Shown here in pieces: positions 33,984 to 44,823 of a DNA stretch of 64,000 bases; the stretch's first letter is position 1; the number at the start of each line of letters is the position of its first letter. The stretch is from Phaseolus vulgaris. Its lineage: Eukaryota; Streptophyta; Magnoliopsida; Fabales; Fabaceae. The notes beneath the pieces were generated by a model that made no database searches, was not told where the DNA came from, and saw nothing but the letters and a program-made list of their open reading frames with translations. Location: positions 8,967,227 to 9,031,226 of the forward strand of contig NC_023758.2 of NCBI RefSeq assembly GCF_000499845.2, read 5' to 3'. The position numbers were made by a program, and so were the translations under genes.

Positions 33984-34658
33984 TTAGAGTTGTGTGCACT
34001 TGATGATTATGCTAGGCATAGTAGAAAGATCTAGGTTTTCAAATGTATTTTGACCATGTGTTTGAGGATGATAAGAATGTAAAGGGTGCAACTTAGTTGC
34101 AAGTTTTCCAAAGGAAATCCTCAAATCATGGTTTGCGAAATTTGGAGCTCTATTCAACACTATGCTTGAGGATAAATCATGAAGATGTTTCACCTCTCTA
34201 GAAAAGAGTTTATCCATAACCATGAGGATTGAATCAAAACCTTTTGTTGTCCTAGGAAGCTCTAATATGAAATGTGTGTCTTCCCAAGGATCATTCACAA
34301 AAGGTGAAGGAGTATAGAGTTCTTGAGGCTTTGCTTTAGGTGTAGTTTGAAAACATGAAATGTACCTAAAGTAATGTCTTTGAACTTCTTTTCTCATGGG
34401 TGACAAAAGTTTTCCTTTTAAAAGCTCTAGAGTTTTATCAACTCTAATTTGGTCCATGAGTTCTCCTTCTTGTAAACTTTTTCTCTTATGTGTAAAGAGA
34501 GTCTCGTTGGTACAATCATTGTTTATGAAAATTTGTACATTTGGCAATGGTTGTCTCAATAAGACATGACAAGTTATTCTAGGCACTACTTTACATAAAA
34601 ATTGGTTTTTATAGATGCTTATAGGTAACTTGTCATTCTTTTGGGGATATCTTAACAC
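33984..34658 (-). pseudogene. Chimeric protease tail and integrase relic of the RT-less element
   Basis: This 224-codon frame first reads a second, diverged protease C-terminus (ITCHVLLRQPLPNVQ, near 34570). It then passes directly to integrase-like text: WEDTHFILELPRTTKGFDSI, RAPNFANHDLRISFG, and HPLHSYHPQTHGQNTFENL near 34060. The phrases follow the order of an integrase core, but the spacing is collapsed and the final catalytic glutamate region reads GQNTFEN, not GQTEVVNR as in the full element at 54420. The open frame is a product of internal deletion rather than a working enzyme. It could still be translated as a chimera. Confidence 0.6.
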
Positions 34659-34714
34659 ATTTGAGAAATAGTCTTGATCTATGCAAGCTTCTTTTAAAGA
34701 CTCTTATTTGGTGC

Positions 34715-36395
34715 TCATGCTTGCAAGTGTTCCTTTACAATAGGTAAGGCTAGGTTGTTCAACAAGAAGCATGTTTGCAAGGGTATTTCCAATGTGCTTG
34801 ACTTGTGAATGACCTTGTGGGAAGGAACACTCTTCTCCCACGCCTTTTGTTTTCCCAAAGTTTTCTCTTTTTTTATTTTCTCTTCATCCCTTTTGTGTTT
34901 CATTTGTATTTGGTCTTTTACCACTTGGGAATGTGGTAAAGGGCTAAGTACAAACTTTTTGTGTTTGTGGATGAAGGAAATCTCGTTAGTTAGACCATCA
35001 TGCAAGGTTTTCTTATCAAATTGCCATGGTCTACCTAATAAGATGTGGCAAGCTTCCATAGGTACTACATCACATAAAACATTGTCGTTGTAGTTACCTA
35101 TAGAAAACTTGATTTCCACTTGTTTGTCTACACGTAGTTCTCCATCCTCATTGATCCATTGTAAATTGTAAGGTTTTGGATGAGGAACTACTTGTAGATT
35201 TAGTTTCTCAATCAATCTAGTGCTACAGCAATTGCAGCATGATCCACCATCCACAATAAGAGAGCATTTATTTTCTAAAACATTGCATCTAGTATGAAAA
35301 ATGTTCTCTCGTTGTGTCTCGATGGATGCACTAGGTTGATTGTGGAGGATTCTTTGAATCATCAATAAGTCCCCCTCCAAAGGATTTATCCTCTCTCCTT
35401 CCCCCTTTTCTTGTGTACTAGGTTCATCCTCACCACTTGTGTATTCATCTTTTCCCTTTAAGAACAAAACCCTTTGGTTTGGACATTGTGCTTGCACATG
35501 CCCTCTTCCAAAACATTTAAAACACTTGGTGTACCTAGCACGGATGGATGGGGTGGAGACATCTTTTACTAAGGGTTTGGTAGTTTCTTTAGGTTCGTCT
35601 CTAGGTGTACTACCCTCCCTTTTAAAGTCTTTCTTGGGATAAGAGTTGGAGTAAGACCCCACCCTTTGATTTGAAGTTTTGCGCAAATTTTGTTGTTCAA
35701 CTTTAATGCAAAGTTGAACCAAGTCATTCAAGTCTTGGTAGGGTAGAAGTTCTACTCTATCCCTTATCTCAAGGCTGAGCCCACTTAGAAACCTAGATAT
35801 GGTGGTGGTTTCTTCCTCTCTAATGGATGCTCTCATCATGTAGAGCTCCATTTTCTGCCTATACTCTTCCACACTCATGTTCTTTTGTTGGAGTCTTTGG
35901 AGCTTGTCCATCAACTCCCTATGGTAGTAGGAAGGTATGTGGCGACGTCTTAGGGCTCCCCTAAGGTCATTCCAATATTCTATGGGAGGCTCCCTATGAA
36001 GACGTCGGTCTCTCTCTAGAGAGGTCCACCAATACATGGCATTGCTTTGGAAACTAAGGGTTGCTAAGGGTACCTTCCTCTCTTCACTCACCCTATGGCA
36101 AGCAAAGAGTTGCTCTACTTTCATCTCCCAATCTAGGTAGGCCTCTACATCTTCCTTACCATAGAAATGGGGGGGGGGGTGGTTAGATGCATGAGTAGGA
36201 GTTTTTTTTTTTTTTTTTTTTTTGCGATTTTTGTGATTTCTCTTCTTGGGCTTTAGCCAATTCATTAATTTTAGTCTCATTCTCCAATTGTCTAAAAGAA
36301 ATCATTTGCACAGCTTGTGAAACTTCTTTCAAAAGAGATTTTATAGATTTTACTTCACTTTCAATAGACTTTGGAGAGTGAGGAGGAGAAGACAT
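34715..36395 (-). pseudogene. gag-protease of the RT-less Ty3/gypsy element
   Basis: The start is at 36395 (MSSPPHSPKSIESEVKSIK). The frame is broken in a 22-base T run (36202-36223, plus strand), after which a 521-codon frame continues from 36280. Domains in order: gag (DVEAYLDWEMKVEQLF, YWNDLRGALRRRHIP), a zinc knuckle CFKCFGRGHVQAQC (CX2CX4HX4C), then retropepsin with [10 protein letters not shown] and HILLGRPWQF. The frame ends after protease with a stop at 34715, and no RT follows. Gag would coat element RNA and protease would mature it. The homopolymer break may be real or a sequencing error. Confidence 0.75.
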
Positions 36396-38191
36396 GGCTA
36401 AAGTTTTGTGTATACAAGTATTTTACCTTGAGACAATTTAGGAAAGTCAAAGAAGGTAGTTTTCCAGGTAAGGGAGGTGAGTCACAGAGGACCTACTTAA
36501 ATACCAAGCCTTTGCCTTAGCCAAAAACTATCCCTCAATGTCTTCACACAAAACTTTCTCTTAGTAAACTACTTAGAACACAATGAAGTTGAGAAATCAG
36601 ATTTTAAATGCAAGAAAACAATGCAAGCTAACTAATTAACCAAGCTAGACGAAAAACAAAGCTTAAACAAAGCAACCACACATGCAAAGCGTAACTAATT
36701 AAGCAAGTAATGTAATTAAAAACAATTATCAATTGCTAATTAAAACTCTACACTAATTCGGCCCTAGGTGAGGCTTCTTGGACACTTGGAGCCCTTGAAG
36801 ACACACTCACCGTCTAATCACGTAATTAAGAAGTAATTAACACAATCTAAGTTGCAAAGAAATTAAGAAAACTCCCTTTGCTGATCCTCTTTTTGCTATT
36901 GGCACTTCCTTGGTTGTCTTTGCTTGTTGGGCCCTCCAAGTGTTTGTGGTGTTTTGAGAAGTGTTTGATTCTGCCTTTGTCTTTGTTCCCCTTAGAATGA
37001 AGGACCTAATTCTCCAATTCCAGCACCTATCAAGAAGACTAGACCTTACCCAAGTCAAATTTCCACTCAATCAAGCACCAAAAGAGAATAAATTCTAACA
37101 CCAAATTTAGAGGCCAAAGAATAAAAGCAAGAAACAATTTAATTGAAGAAAACAGTACCACACAAATGGAGTTAGATTGTGACAACTAGAAAGAGTTCCA
37201 AGAATATTAGACAAGAAAATAAAGGTACTCAAATAAAGGTAGGCACACAAAAGAATCCTAAGAATAGCACTAGAATTAGATTACAAAATAAAAAACAGCA
37301 CCACTGGAAAATTGTTGTGGGCCAGAGAACGGGTTTTTTCCCCAATTTATGCTGAGCTGCCCTTTTGGAATTTGCCTCTGAAAATTGATATGCAAGATAT
37401 TCAAGATCTTAACTAAAATCTGGCCTTGGAATCACTCCAAACGCATGAGCCATTTTGTTTTAATAATTTTTTCAATTTCAGTGTTCAGTCACGCCAACTG
37501 TAGCGCCCAGACTTGCACACTGATTTTAAAATATTTATCATTTTTTTTTCTATTGACTCTTTTGAGCTGATTCTTTTTTTGTCTTTTCTGTAAAAGGCTA
37601 ATCTTGCATATTCCAGAGAATAAAAAATTTCCTATGAGTGAAAATAATTTTCTGGAACAAAACAGCCAGCACAGAGAATGTAAAACAGGGGATTCTGGAA
37701 AAAAAATCTGGAAACAAAAACAGCAAGAGACCAAAATATAAACACAATGGAATTGATGAAAAAGAAATTTGTGTAAGATCTAAACACAAATATGAACTCA
37801 AACTAAAAATAAAAGGCACCAAAAGATCAATATCACAGCAGTTTCAAATCAAGCAAAATTACCCAAAATCAAGAAACAATCATGCCAAACAAAGGACTAC
37901 TATGAATTGATGACATTGTGGATGAACATGACTTGACAAAACATATATGGATTCAGAAATTAAAAGACTCAAAGAGCATAATATGAACCAAATAAAAGAG
38001 CAATAAAGACTCAAAAACCTAAAAGAAAAAACAGCAACTCAAAGGTGTATGGAATCCTATCACAAATTGCACAAGGATTGTTCAAGATCAATTGAACAAA
38101 GTGCACCGGTTGGATCTTCCAAATAGCACACCAAAACAAATTAAAATTTAAAAAAAACAGCAAGACAATTATGGAAACAAGATGAACCAAA
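36396..38191 (-). other. Untranslated leader of the RT-less element
   Basis: About 1.8 kb between gag and the 5' LTR, A-rich on the plus strand, without a supported gene. On the minus strand the bases next to the LTR read tttggttcatcttg. I could not assign this to a particular tRNA primer. Confidence 0.5.
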
Positions 38192-38918
38192 TGATGGCAA
38201 ATTCATTAAGCTCTTCTTAGAATCATGTGAAAGATGGTGCGGAAGCCATGGATGTGTATGTGCAAGATCCTCCTAGGAGCTATGGTGATCTTGAAGGTGC
38301 ATGATATGTATGGAAGTAGGGAGGTTCGGCCAGCCCTATGGTAAGTGAGGAAGATGAAGATTAGAGCCTAGAAACTAGATAGAAGCAAAGCATGGCACAA
38401 TGTTGGCAGCATAACTTTACTCACAATAATTTTGAAAAATACAAGAGATGGCCTTCCCTTTTATAGGCTAATGGGCCGTGAAAGCTAAGCTAATTACACA
38501 TGAAATTGGAGCAAAATGAAATGCAAATGACAAGGCACATGGCACATGGTCGGTCATGTGTGCTAAGGTTCTAGAAAGTGCACAAATCTAGGGTAAATCA
38601 CATATAAGACAAACTTGTGCTTTCTAACACTACCCTAATTACTAAGCCACCCGTAATGGGCCTCCATGTAACATATACAAGGTCTTCTCCTTCCAAACCG
38701 TAGCTTTGACCCTTGTGTGCGTGAAGTGCTTGGTCCTAGACGGTCTAGGCTTCCTCCTAGATGCTCCTTATGTAGTCGCTCCTCATCATGGGCTAGACGC
38801 TCTCCTTTTGAGTCTAGACGCTCCTCATCATGGGCTAGACGCTCTCCACATGGTTCTAGACGGTCTAGACTTGGAGCTTGGCTTTTCATAGTGTGGTGAG
38901 CTTGGGCCTCTTCCATCA
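38192..38918 (-). repeat. 5' LTR of the RT-less element
   Basis: A 727-bp partner of the LTR at 32767, with the same TATA box (minus strand, around 38466-38458) and the same CTAGAC-rich block. Confidence 0.85.
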
Positions 38919-39058
38919 GGTTCCCTCCCTAAGATAGACAATATCACAAAATACTTCCAGGAAGCGTAGATAAAGATCATGGTGTTGAAGATAAGCCACG
39001 GAGACAAGGTTCCACTGTTCCAACCTTGAGGACAAGGTTGTTTTTTGGAAGAGTGTAT

Positions 39059-39313
39059 TGTTAGGTTACACATAGAGGAGGAGTTAGTTAGAATTAGAAT
39101 AGTCATGAGTTAGTTACTTGTTTTGCTAGTTAGATATAAATAAGAAAGAAGGAGAGGGGGAGGGGTAGTGTGTAATATTTTTGTAGATTGAGCCTTAGCT
39201 CTTTGTGAAGAGGAAGCCCTTGAACGAGAGAGTGCTCTCCTATTTCTTATTCTTTTCTTTCTATTCAATAAAAACCTTTCTTTTCTTCTATTTATAATTC
39301 TTGGTTCCTAACA
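39059..39313 (+). repeat. Right LTR of the small element, uninterrupted
   Basis: 255 bp, TGTTAGG...CCTAACA. The sequence before it, accttgaggacaaggttg, ends in a short purine-rich stretch (ggaagagtgta) that may serve as polypurine tract. Confidence 0.75.
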
Positions 39314-39901
39314 CATTCTCATACTACACATATCTATTGTATTTAGTATTTAATATTTCTTTTATATAAATTAATTTGGGATTTTCCTAGAATACAACAC
39401 AATTATAAAACCTAAACGAGATTGACAAAGCAAAAAGGGATTGAAAACATAGTGGTTGAAAAAGAAAAATTAAAAATGATATGTCATTCCATAAATTTAA
39501 GTTCATATAGAGTTGCTTTTATCATAGTTATCTTAATATAATTATCAAATTAATATTTAATTGATTTTTAATTTGATTTATATAATCGGAATGAAATTGA
39601 ATGGTATAAAGAACAAATTCAAAATTAAGGAGATGTTGAAGAAATTTAGAGTGTTATTATTGCAAGACTTACTGTGGATATCGATTTTGTGATCTTGATT
39701 ATATGAATTAATTTTCAAAAATTAATTATCCATTGATAAAGAACAAAACACACAAAATAGAAGAAAACACAATAGAAGAGAAGATGAAAATCCAATAAAT
39801 CATATGTTAATTTTGAAACTTTAAAAAGTGTAGAATCTAATACAAATACAATATAGAAGAAAACAAAATAAAAGAGAAGATGAAAATCCAATAAATCATA
39901 T
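39314..39901. other. A/T-rich spacer with a 52-bp direct repeat
   Basis: No gene. A segment at about 39752-39803 (atagaagaaaacacaat...aatcatat) recurs at about 39850-39901, directly against the next LTR, with a few substitutions. Confidence 0.55.
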
Positions 39902-40327
39902 TGTACCTACCCATCCCAGTCTAGGAATGGCTAATAGTTCAGGGTTTCGTAATCGAAACGTTACTTGCCATCAATGATCATTAATAAGTAAAACGGCCTA
40001 ATCAATTTGTCCTAAATGATGATAGACTATTTATGGAACATTAAATAGCAGTTACTTGGCCAATCCAAGGGGCTCACAAACATCAACTTAGAAAATACCA
40101 ACTAACGAATCTATAAATACTCAATATCCAGGAAGCATAATCTATCTTATAACATACTCTTATACTGTTAACAACTAGCTATCTTTGTGCTCCTACTGAC
40201 TTAAGCACCAGAGAGTCATTTTCAGGTGGACCTTCCTTTCTTATAGGAGATCAATTGAATGCTCGTTCCTTGAGGAACATCATGTCCATGCCGAGTTACA
40301 CTCCCTAAATTCATTTCAATATTAACA
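39902..40327 (+). mobile_element. 5' LTR of a Tat-type Ty3/gypsy element, 426 bp
   Basis: Starts TGTACCTACCC and ends AATATTAACA, directly followed by a primer-binding site. A possible TATA box (ctataaatact) lies near 40112. No partner 3' LTR is found in the window. Confidence 0.75.
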
Positions 40328-40350
40328 TTTGGCGCCCACTGTGGGGCCCT
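40328..40350 (+). other. Primer-binding site
   Basis: TTTGGCGCCCACTGTGGGGC follows the LTR end without a gap. It matches the sites at 24034 and 62940 except at one or two bases. Confidence 0.75.
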
Positions 40351-40374
40351 GACAAAACTTCTCCTAGGACCACC

Positions 40375-43300
40375 ATAGTGATTGGATAGACACTCTCGAC
40401 ATGAGTACCCAACAGGATAACACCAATCACTCGAGGCTATTCTCCAGAGGAGTGAGGAGAACATATGGAGAACCATGAGGGACGCTTTGGCCCAAATGCA
40501 AGAGAAAATAGAACATGACTTGGTGTCCCTAAAAAAACAACACAAAGTGGGGTTACTGGCACTACAGGACCATATGGCTCGTAGGGACAACAACCACACT
40601 CAGGGCTACCTACAATATTCAGGTCATATCGTCGAGTCCCAACAAGGCTCCCTTAGGAACTCCACTCATTGGGAGAAATCAATATCTCATACTCCCACCA
40701 AAAGGTCATCTTAGAGGGAAACCCCGACATGTATCGCCTAAGGTACGACGGAGCAAGGAAGCCAGGGACACAAGCACCAGCCCTTCAAGGCGCTCCCCAA
40801 CCCGCTAATCAACCTCACGATGAAGGCAAATTTAAGGGGTTTTCATCCCTTCATCGACGAGGGTATTAGAGCCAGACTACCCCGAAGGTGGAGATGGTCC
40901 AATATGGAGAAGTATTCGGGGGCATTGGATCCCGAAGCCCATGTTAAGGCCTATATGACATAGGCTCATCTGTTCTCAGAAGATATGGATGTGCACTATA
41001 GTCTATTCCCCACCACACCGACAGGGGGTAACCCTAGAGTGGTACTACTTTTTGCCCCGAAACTTAGTAGACTTCTTTAACACTCTGTGAGGTCGGTTCC
41101 TAGCCCAGTTTGCAGATTGCAAGCCCGTGGTTGCCACCTTGGCATCCTTGCACAATGTCGTGCAAGGAGAAAAGGAAAGCTTGAGGCAATTCATGGCCCA
41201 GTTCATCTGAGCCACCCTAAACATACTTGACCTACACCCAACGGTGTCAATGCATGCCTTGTTGGTAAGGCTATGACTAGGGAAGTTCCTAGACACCATG
41301 TATGTCGAACCACCAGAGGACATGGACCAGCTACGCACCAGGGCGACAAGGTATATGAGAATTGAGGAGAATGTTGATGCACGGAGGAAGATGATGAATG
41401 GGCCAACTACGACGACCTTCACAAGTTACAAAACAAAAAAGGTCGGGGAAATTTGATAGCTACAACCCCCTGAATGCCTCAAGGGAGATTGTGCTAAAGG
41501 AGGCCTGCAATTTGGAGCTGGTACGCTTGCCATCTTCGGTCCCTAACAACCTCTTGGGAGATCAAGCCAAGCACTGTAGTTATCATAAAAATCAAGGGCA
41601 TAACACAAAAGAGTGTTTCAAGGTGAAGGATATACTGTTGGAGCATGTTAGGTTAGAGCCCTTGAACTATTTCATCTCCCGTAGTGAGAATAGCCAGGAT
41701 AAGGCCCAGGTCGGAGCCGGGGTAAAAGGCGATCAGGCCGGGGACAAGGTGGTAAAGCGAGAAGCTTACGCCGAGCTAGTACCCAGAGAGAAGCAGGGAA
41801 AGAACTACCTAACATGAAATGGATGAATCCCAGGGGGAGCCCGAGAATCGTGAGGGCCCTGGGGTTAGAACTGGACTTGGGATTAGCACTGACCGCGGGG
41901 AAATATGCACCATCACCAGCGGTTTTTCCGGTGGTGGTCCCACCAGCTCAACAAGGAAAATGAACCTCCGAAAGTCAATGTTGTTAGCCTTCTGCCACCA
42001 CAGAACTGGCCCAATTTCCTCTTTACAAATGGGGATCGATCATCCTGAGATCCTAAGTAGGATGACTTAATGGTAATTACAACCATTGTGGCAAACTAAA
42101 GAATGAAACAAATTCTAATTGACCATGGCAATTCGGTTGACGTGCTATTCTGGTCGGTGTTCAAAAAGTTGGACATCTCCAAAGATTAGATACAAACTTA
42201 CCCCGGTCCCCTGCTCGGCTTCGTAGGAGGAAGGGTCCATACAAAGGGATACATAGATTTCCTCACCACGTTTGGCATGAGAGAAGCACATAGGTCCATA
42301 ACGATATGATACATATTAGTAGATGTCGATACCTCCTATAATGTAATCATTGGCAAGAGGACATTAAACCAGTTGATTGCGGTAGTGTTAATACCCCACA
42401 TGGCCATAAAGTTCCCTGATGAACGGGGAACATGATTGTCGTTAAGGCCGAATCCTAGTAGCCAGGGAATGCTACGCCCAAAGCTTGAGGGTTATCCCTT
42501 ACTTAGTGTCGTAGCTAGGCAAGGAAGGGACGAACCTAGACCTATCCTACTCAAAAGGAATAGAGGAACTAGTTGACCAAGATAAGGGAAGGCTCCGAGG
42601 GTGTGTCACATAAAGGCAACGAAAGATTTGAGCTCCCTTGATGAGGTAGCCCCTACAACTCAAGAATTGGGGACATCGATCTCGGCCCCAAGGCAAAGTT
42701 TGACAAGAACCGCCCATCTTTTGATGAACCCATGGTTGAGCTGCAATTATGTACCAACACAATCAGTGCACCAAAATCAGTCACTTAGTGGGCCCTTTGT
42801 CGAGGAAGGAGATTGAAGAAGTGTTAAGGCATAACTCGGACCTCTTCGCTTGGAGTACCTCGGACATACCCGGAATCGATCCTGACTTTGCTCACAAGCT
42901 CTCCATCCTACCTCAAGCGAAATGAATCTCGTAGAGGAAAAGAAGGTTGGGAGATGAAATGAGAGTTGTGGCAGATCATGAGGTAAGCCACTTACTTCAT
43001 CAGAGAGGTCACTTACACCACGTGGCTAGCTAATGTTGAAATGGTCAAAAGAGCTAGCGGTAAGTGGCGAATGTGTGTGGATTATTCTGACCTCAACAAG
43101 GTGTGCCCTAAGGACATGTAATCCCTCTCATGCATAGATCGATTGGTCGACAACACAGTCGGGTACAAACTCCTAAGCTTTCTGGACGCATACTCGAGGT
43201 ACAACTAGATACAGAGATGTACTAGCCTGACGAGGAGAAAACGACGTTCGTGACAAATATGACTAACTATTGTTAGAGAGTTATGCCCTTTGGACTAAAA

Positions 43301-44575
43301 AACACGAAGATGACATATCAACACCTCATGGACCAAGTCTTTGGAAAGCTGGTAGGGGACATTATGGAGGTATATGTAGATGATATTGTTGTCATATCGG
43401 CCACCTCAGGGGATCACCCAGAACACTTGAGGAGATTACTAGAAAGGGTTTGAAGTCACAGCTTGAGAGTAAACCCAGAAAAGTGCTTTTTCGTCGTAGG
43501 GGGAGGCAAGTTCCTCTAATTTATGATTACCCATAGGGGAATCGAAGCCAACCCAGACAAATGTGAGGCTATACTAACCATGGTTAGCCCGTCCTCTATC
43601 AAGGAAGTCCAACTGCTCAATAAACGCCTGGTGGCATTATCCAAGTTCATTCCCAAGCTAACGGAGAAGGGGAAACCATTCTACAAAACTCCTCAAAATA
43701 AAGAAGAAATTTGTGTGGGATGAGGAGTGCGAGCAAACTTTTTCGACCATAAAGAGAGACAACGCCTCCCTACCAATTTTGACCAATCCGCCACCACACA
43801 CGCGTTTATATTTGTATCTCTCCATCTCCATATCTGCGATAAGCTCGATCCTAATGCATGAAGACGGCAAGGCACAAAAATCAGTGTATTTCACCGACCA
43901 ACAAAAGAAAGGTACCAAGTGGTGGAAAAACTAGTTTTGTCCTTGGTATTTTCTTCGCGAAGACTAAGCATTATTTTTGTAGCTATGATATCACGGTTTA
44001 GAACCAGTTACCCAATCAGGCAAATATTTGAGAAGCCCAAGTTGGCAACTTGGATGAATGGCTGGTTGGTCGAGTTGTCTGAGTTCGGCCTAAGCTACGA
44101 AGGCAGAGTGGCAATGAAAGCCCAATTCCTAGTCGACTTCCTTATTGAACTACAGAGTTTGAAGGAAAATAACGACACCTGACAACTCCAGATCGATGGC
44201 TCATCCAACGGGAAAGGAGGGGACGCAGGTATTATCCTAAAGGGGCTAGATGAAATTGTGCTTGAACAATCTATCTGTTTCACTTTTGAAATGTCAAAAA
44301 ATCAGGCCGAATACGAAGCCTTCATAATTAGCCTAAAACTTGCAAGAGAGTTGGGCGTCAAAAGGGTACACTGTAAAAACCGATTCCCAATTAATCACAT
44401 GACAAATTAAGGGCGAGTACCAGAAAAAGGAGCCCCTATTATAGAAGTATCACCAGATGGTGAGTTCTCTCATCGACAACTTCACAGATTTTACCATCAC
44501 TTACATTGCAAGGGATGAAAACGACAAGGTCGATGTCCTGTCAAAGTTGGCAAGCATATGACAAATGAAGTTTAA
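40375..44575 (+). pseudogene. Decayed Tat-type gag-protease-RT-RNase H
   Basis: gag can be followed from about 40400: GRFLAQFADCKPVVATLASL near 41090, and a C-terminal Cys-His cluster HCSYHKNQGHNTKEC near 41575. Protease remains at about 42110-42420 include SYNVIIGKRTL. Reverse transcriptase runs from about 42820 to 43690, with EVYVDDIVVISATSGDHPEH near 43370, so the catalytic YVDD is still readable, and HRGIEANPDKCEAIL near 43530. RNase H covers about 43720-44560, ending in DKVDVLSKLAS. Many stops and shifts interrupt all parts. Integrase, polypurine tract and 3' LTR are missing, so the element is 3'-truncated. Confidence 0.75.
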
Positions 44576-44613
44576 CGGATCATTACAAATAATGTTGCTT
44601 ATCATTTCCTAGG

Positions 44614-44823
44614 TATGGATATTACTATCCAGAATACACAACATTGCTTATGGATAATGCCATCTGGAACCCACATCATTGCCTACGAATATTATTATCT
44701 GGAACACGCATACATGCTTACAAATTTGCATGTCCACAACCCACAACTATGCCTACATATTCCATTATTCAGAAGTCATTATAATGCTTCTGGATTTGCA
44801 TATATGGAAGGCAATCATGGGCC
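44614..44823 (+). repeat. Six imperfect 35-bp tandem repeats
   Basis: Units start at 44614, 44649, 44684, 44719, 44754 and 44789. Each begins with ta(t/c)-type bases and most end in (t/a)tgc(t/c), for example tatggatattactatccaga and tatggataatgccatctgga. Length is strictly 35 in all six while the sequence has drifted. It starts about 40 bp after the recognisable end of the truncated element. A 73-codon ORF across it is a by-product. Confidence 0.75.

Larger units (their letters stand above)
32767..38918 (-). mobile_element. Complete Ty3/gypsy element without reverse transcriptase, 6.15 kb, GGTTC target duplication
   Basis: Two 727-bp LTRs (32767-33493, 38192-38918) enclose about 4.7 kb. GGTTC flanks both sides (32762-32766, 38919-38923). 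The orientation is minus: gag-protease lies at 36395-34715 and an integrase relic at 34658-33984, and a polypurine tract (AAGAGGGAGGGGA, plus positions 33506-33494) touches the 3' LTR. RT and RNase H are absent altogether. By eye the LTRs differ at about ten positions (about 1.4 per cent), so insertion was recent. It must have moved with enzymes supplied by another element. It sits inside the small non-autonomous element. Confidence 0.85.
31001..39313 (+). mobile_element. Small non-autonomous LTR retrotransposon containing two nested insertions
   Basis: The left LTR starts TGTTAGGTTACACATAGG at 31001. The right LTR (39059-39313) starts TGTTAGGTTACACATAGA and ends TTGGTTCCTAACA. Removing the solo LTR (31106-31822) and the 6.15-kb inner element (32767-38918, plus one copy of each target duplication) leaves about 1.4 kb: two LTRs of about 255 bp and about 0.92 kb of internal DNA. 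The 3' internal part carries the phrase ccttgaggacaagg typical of the end of gypsy pol. No pol gene fits in this space, so it is non-autonomous. The flanks GGTTC and CATTC match at only three of five bases, so the insertion is old. Confidence 0.75.

Noticed and set aside
44614..44823. CRISPR-like array
   Set aside because: The 35-bp units are contiguous and imperfect with no constant repeats or unique spacers, and the DNA is plant nuclear.
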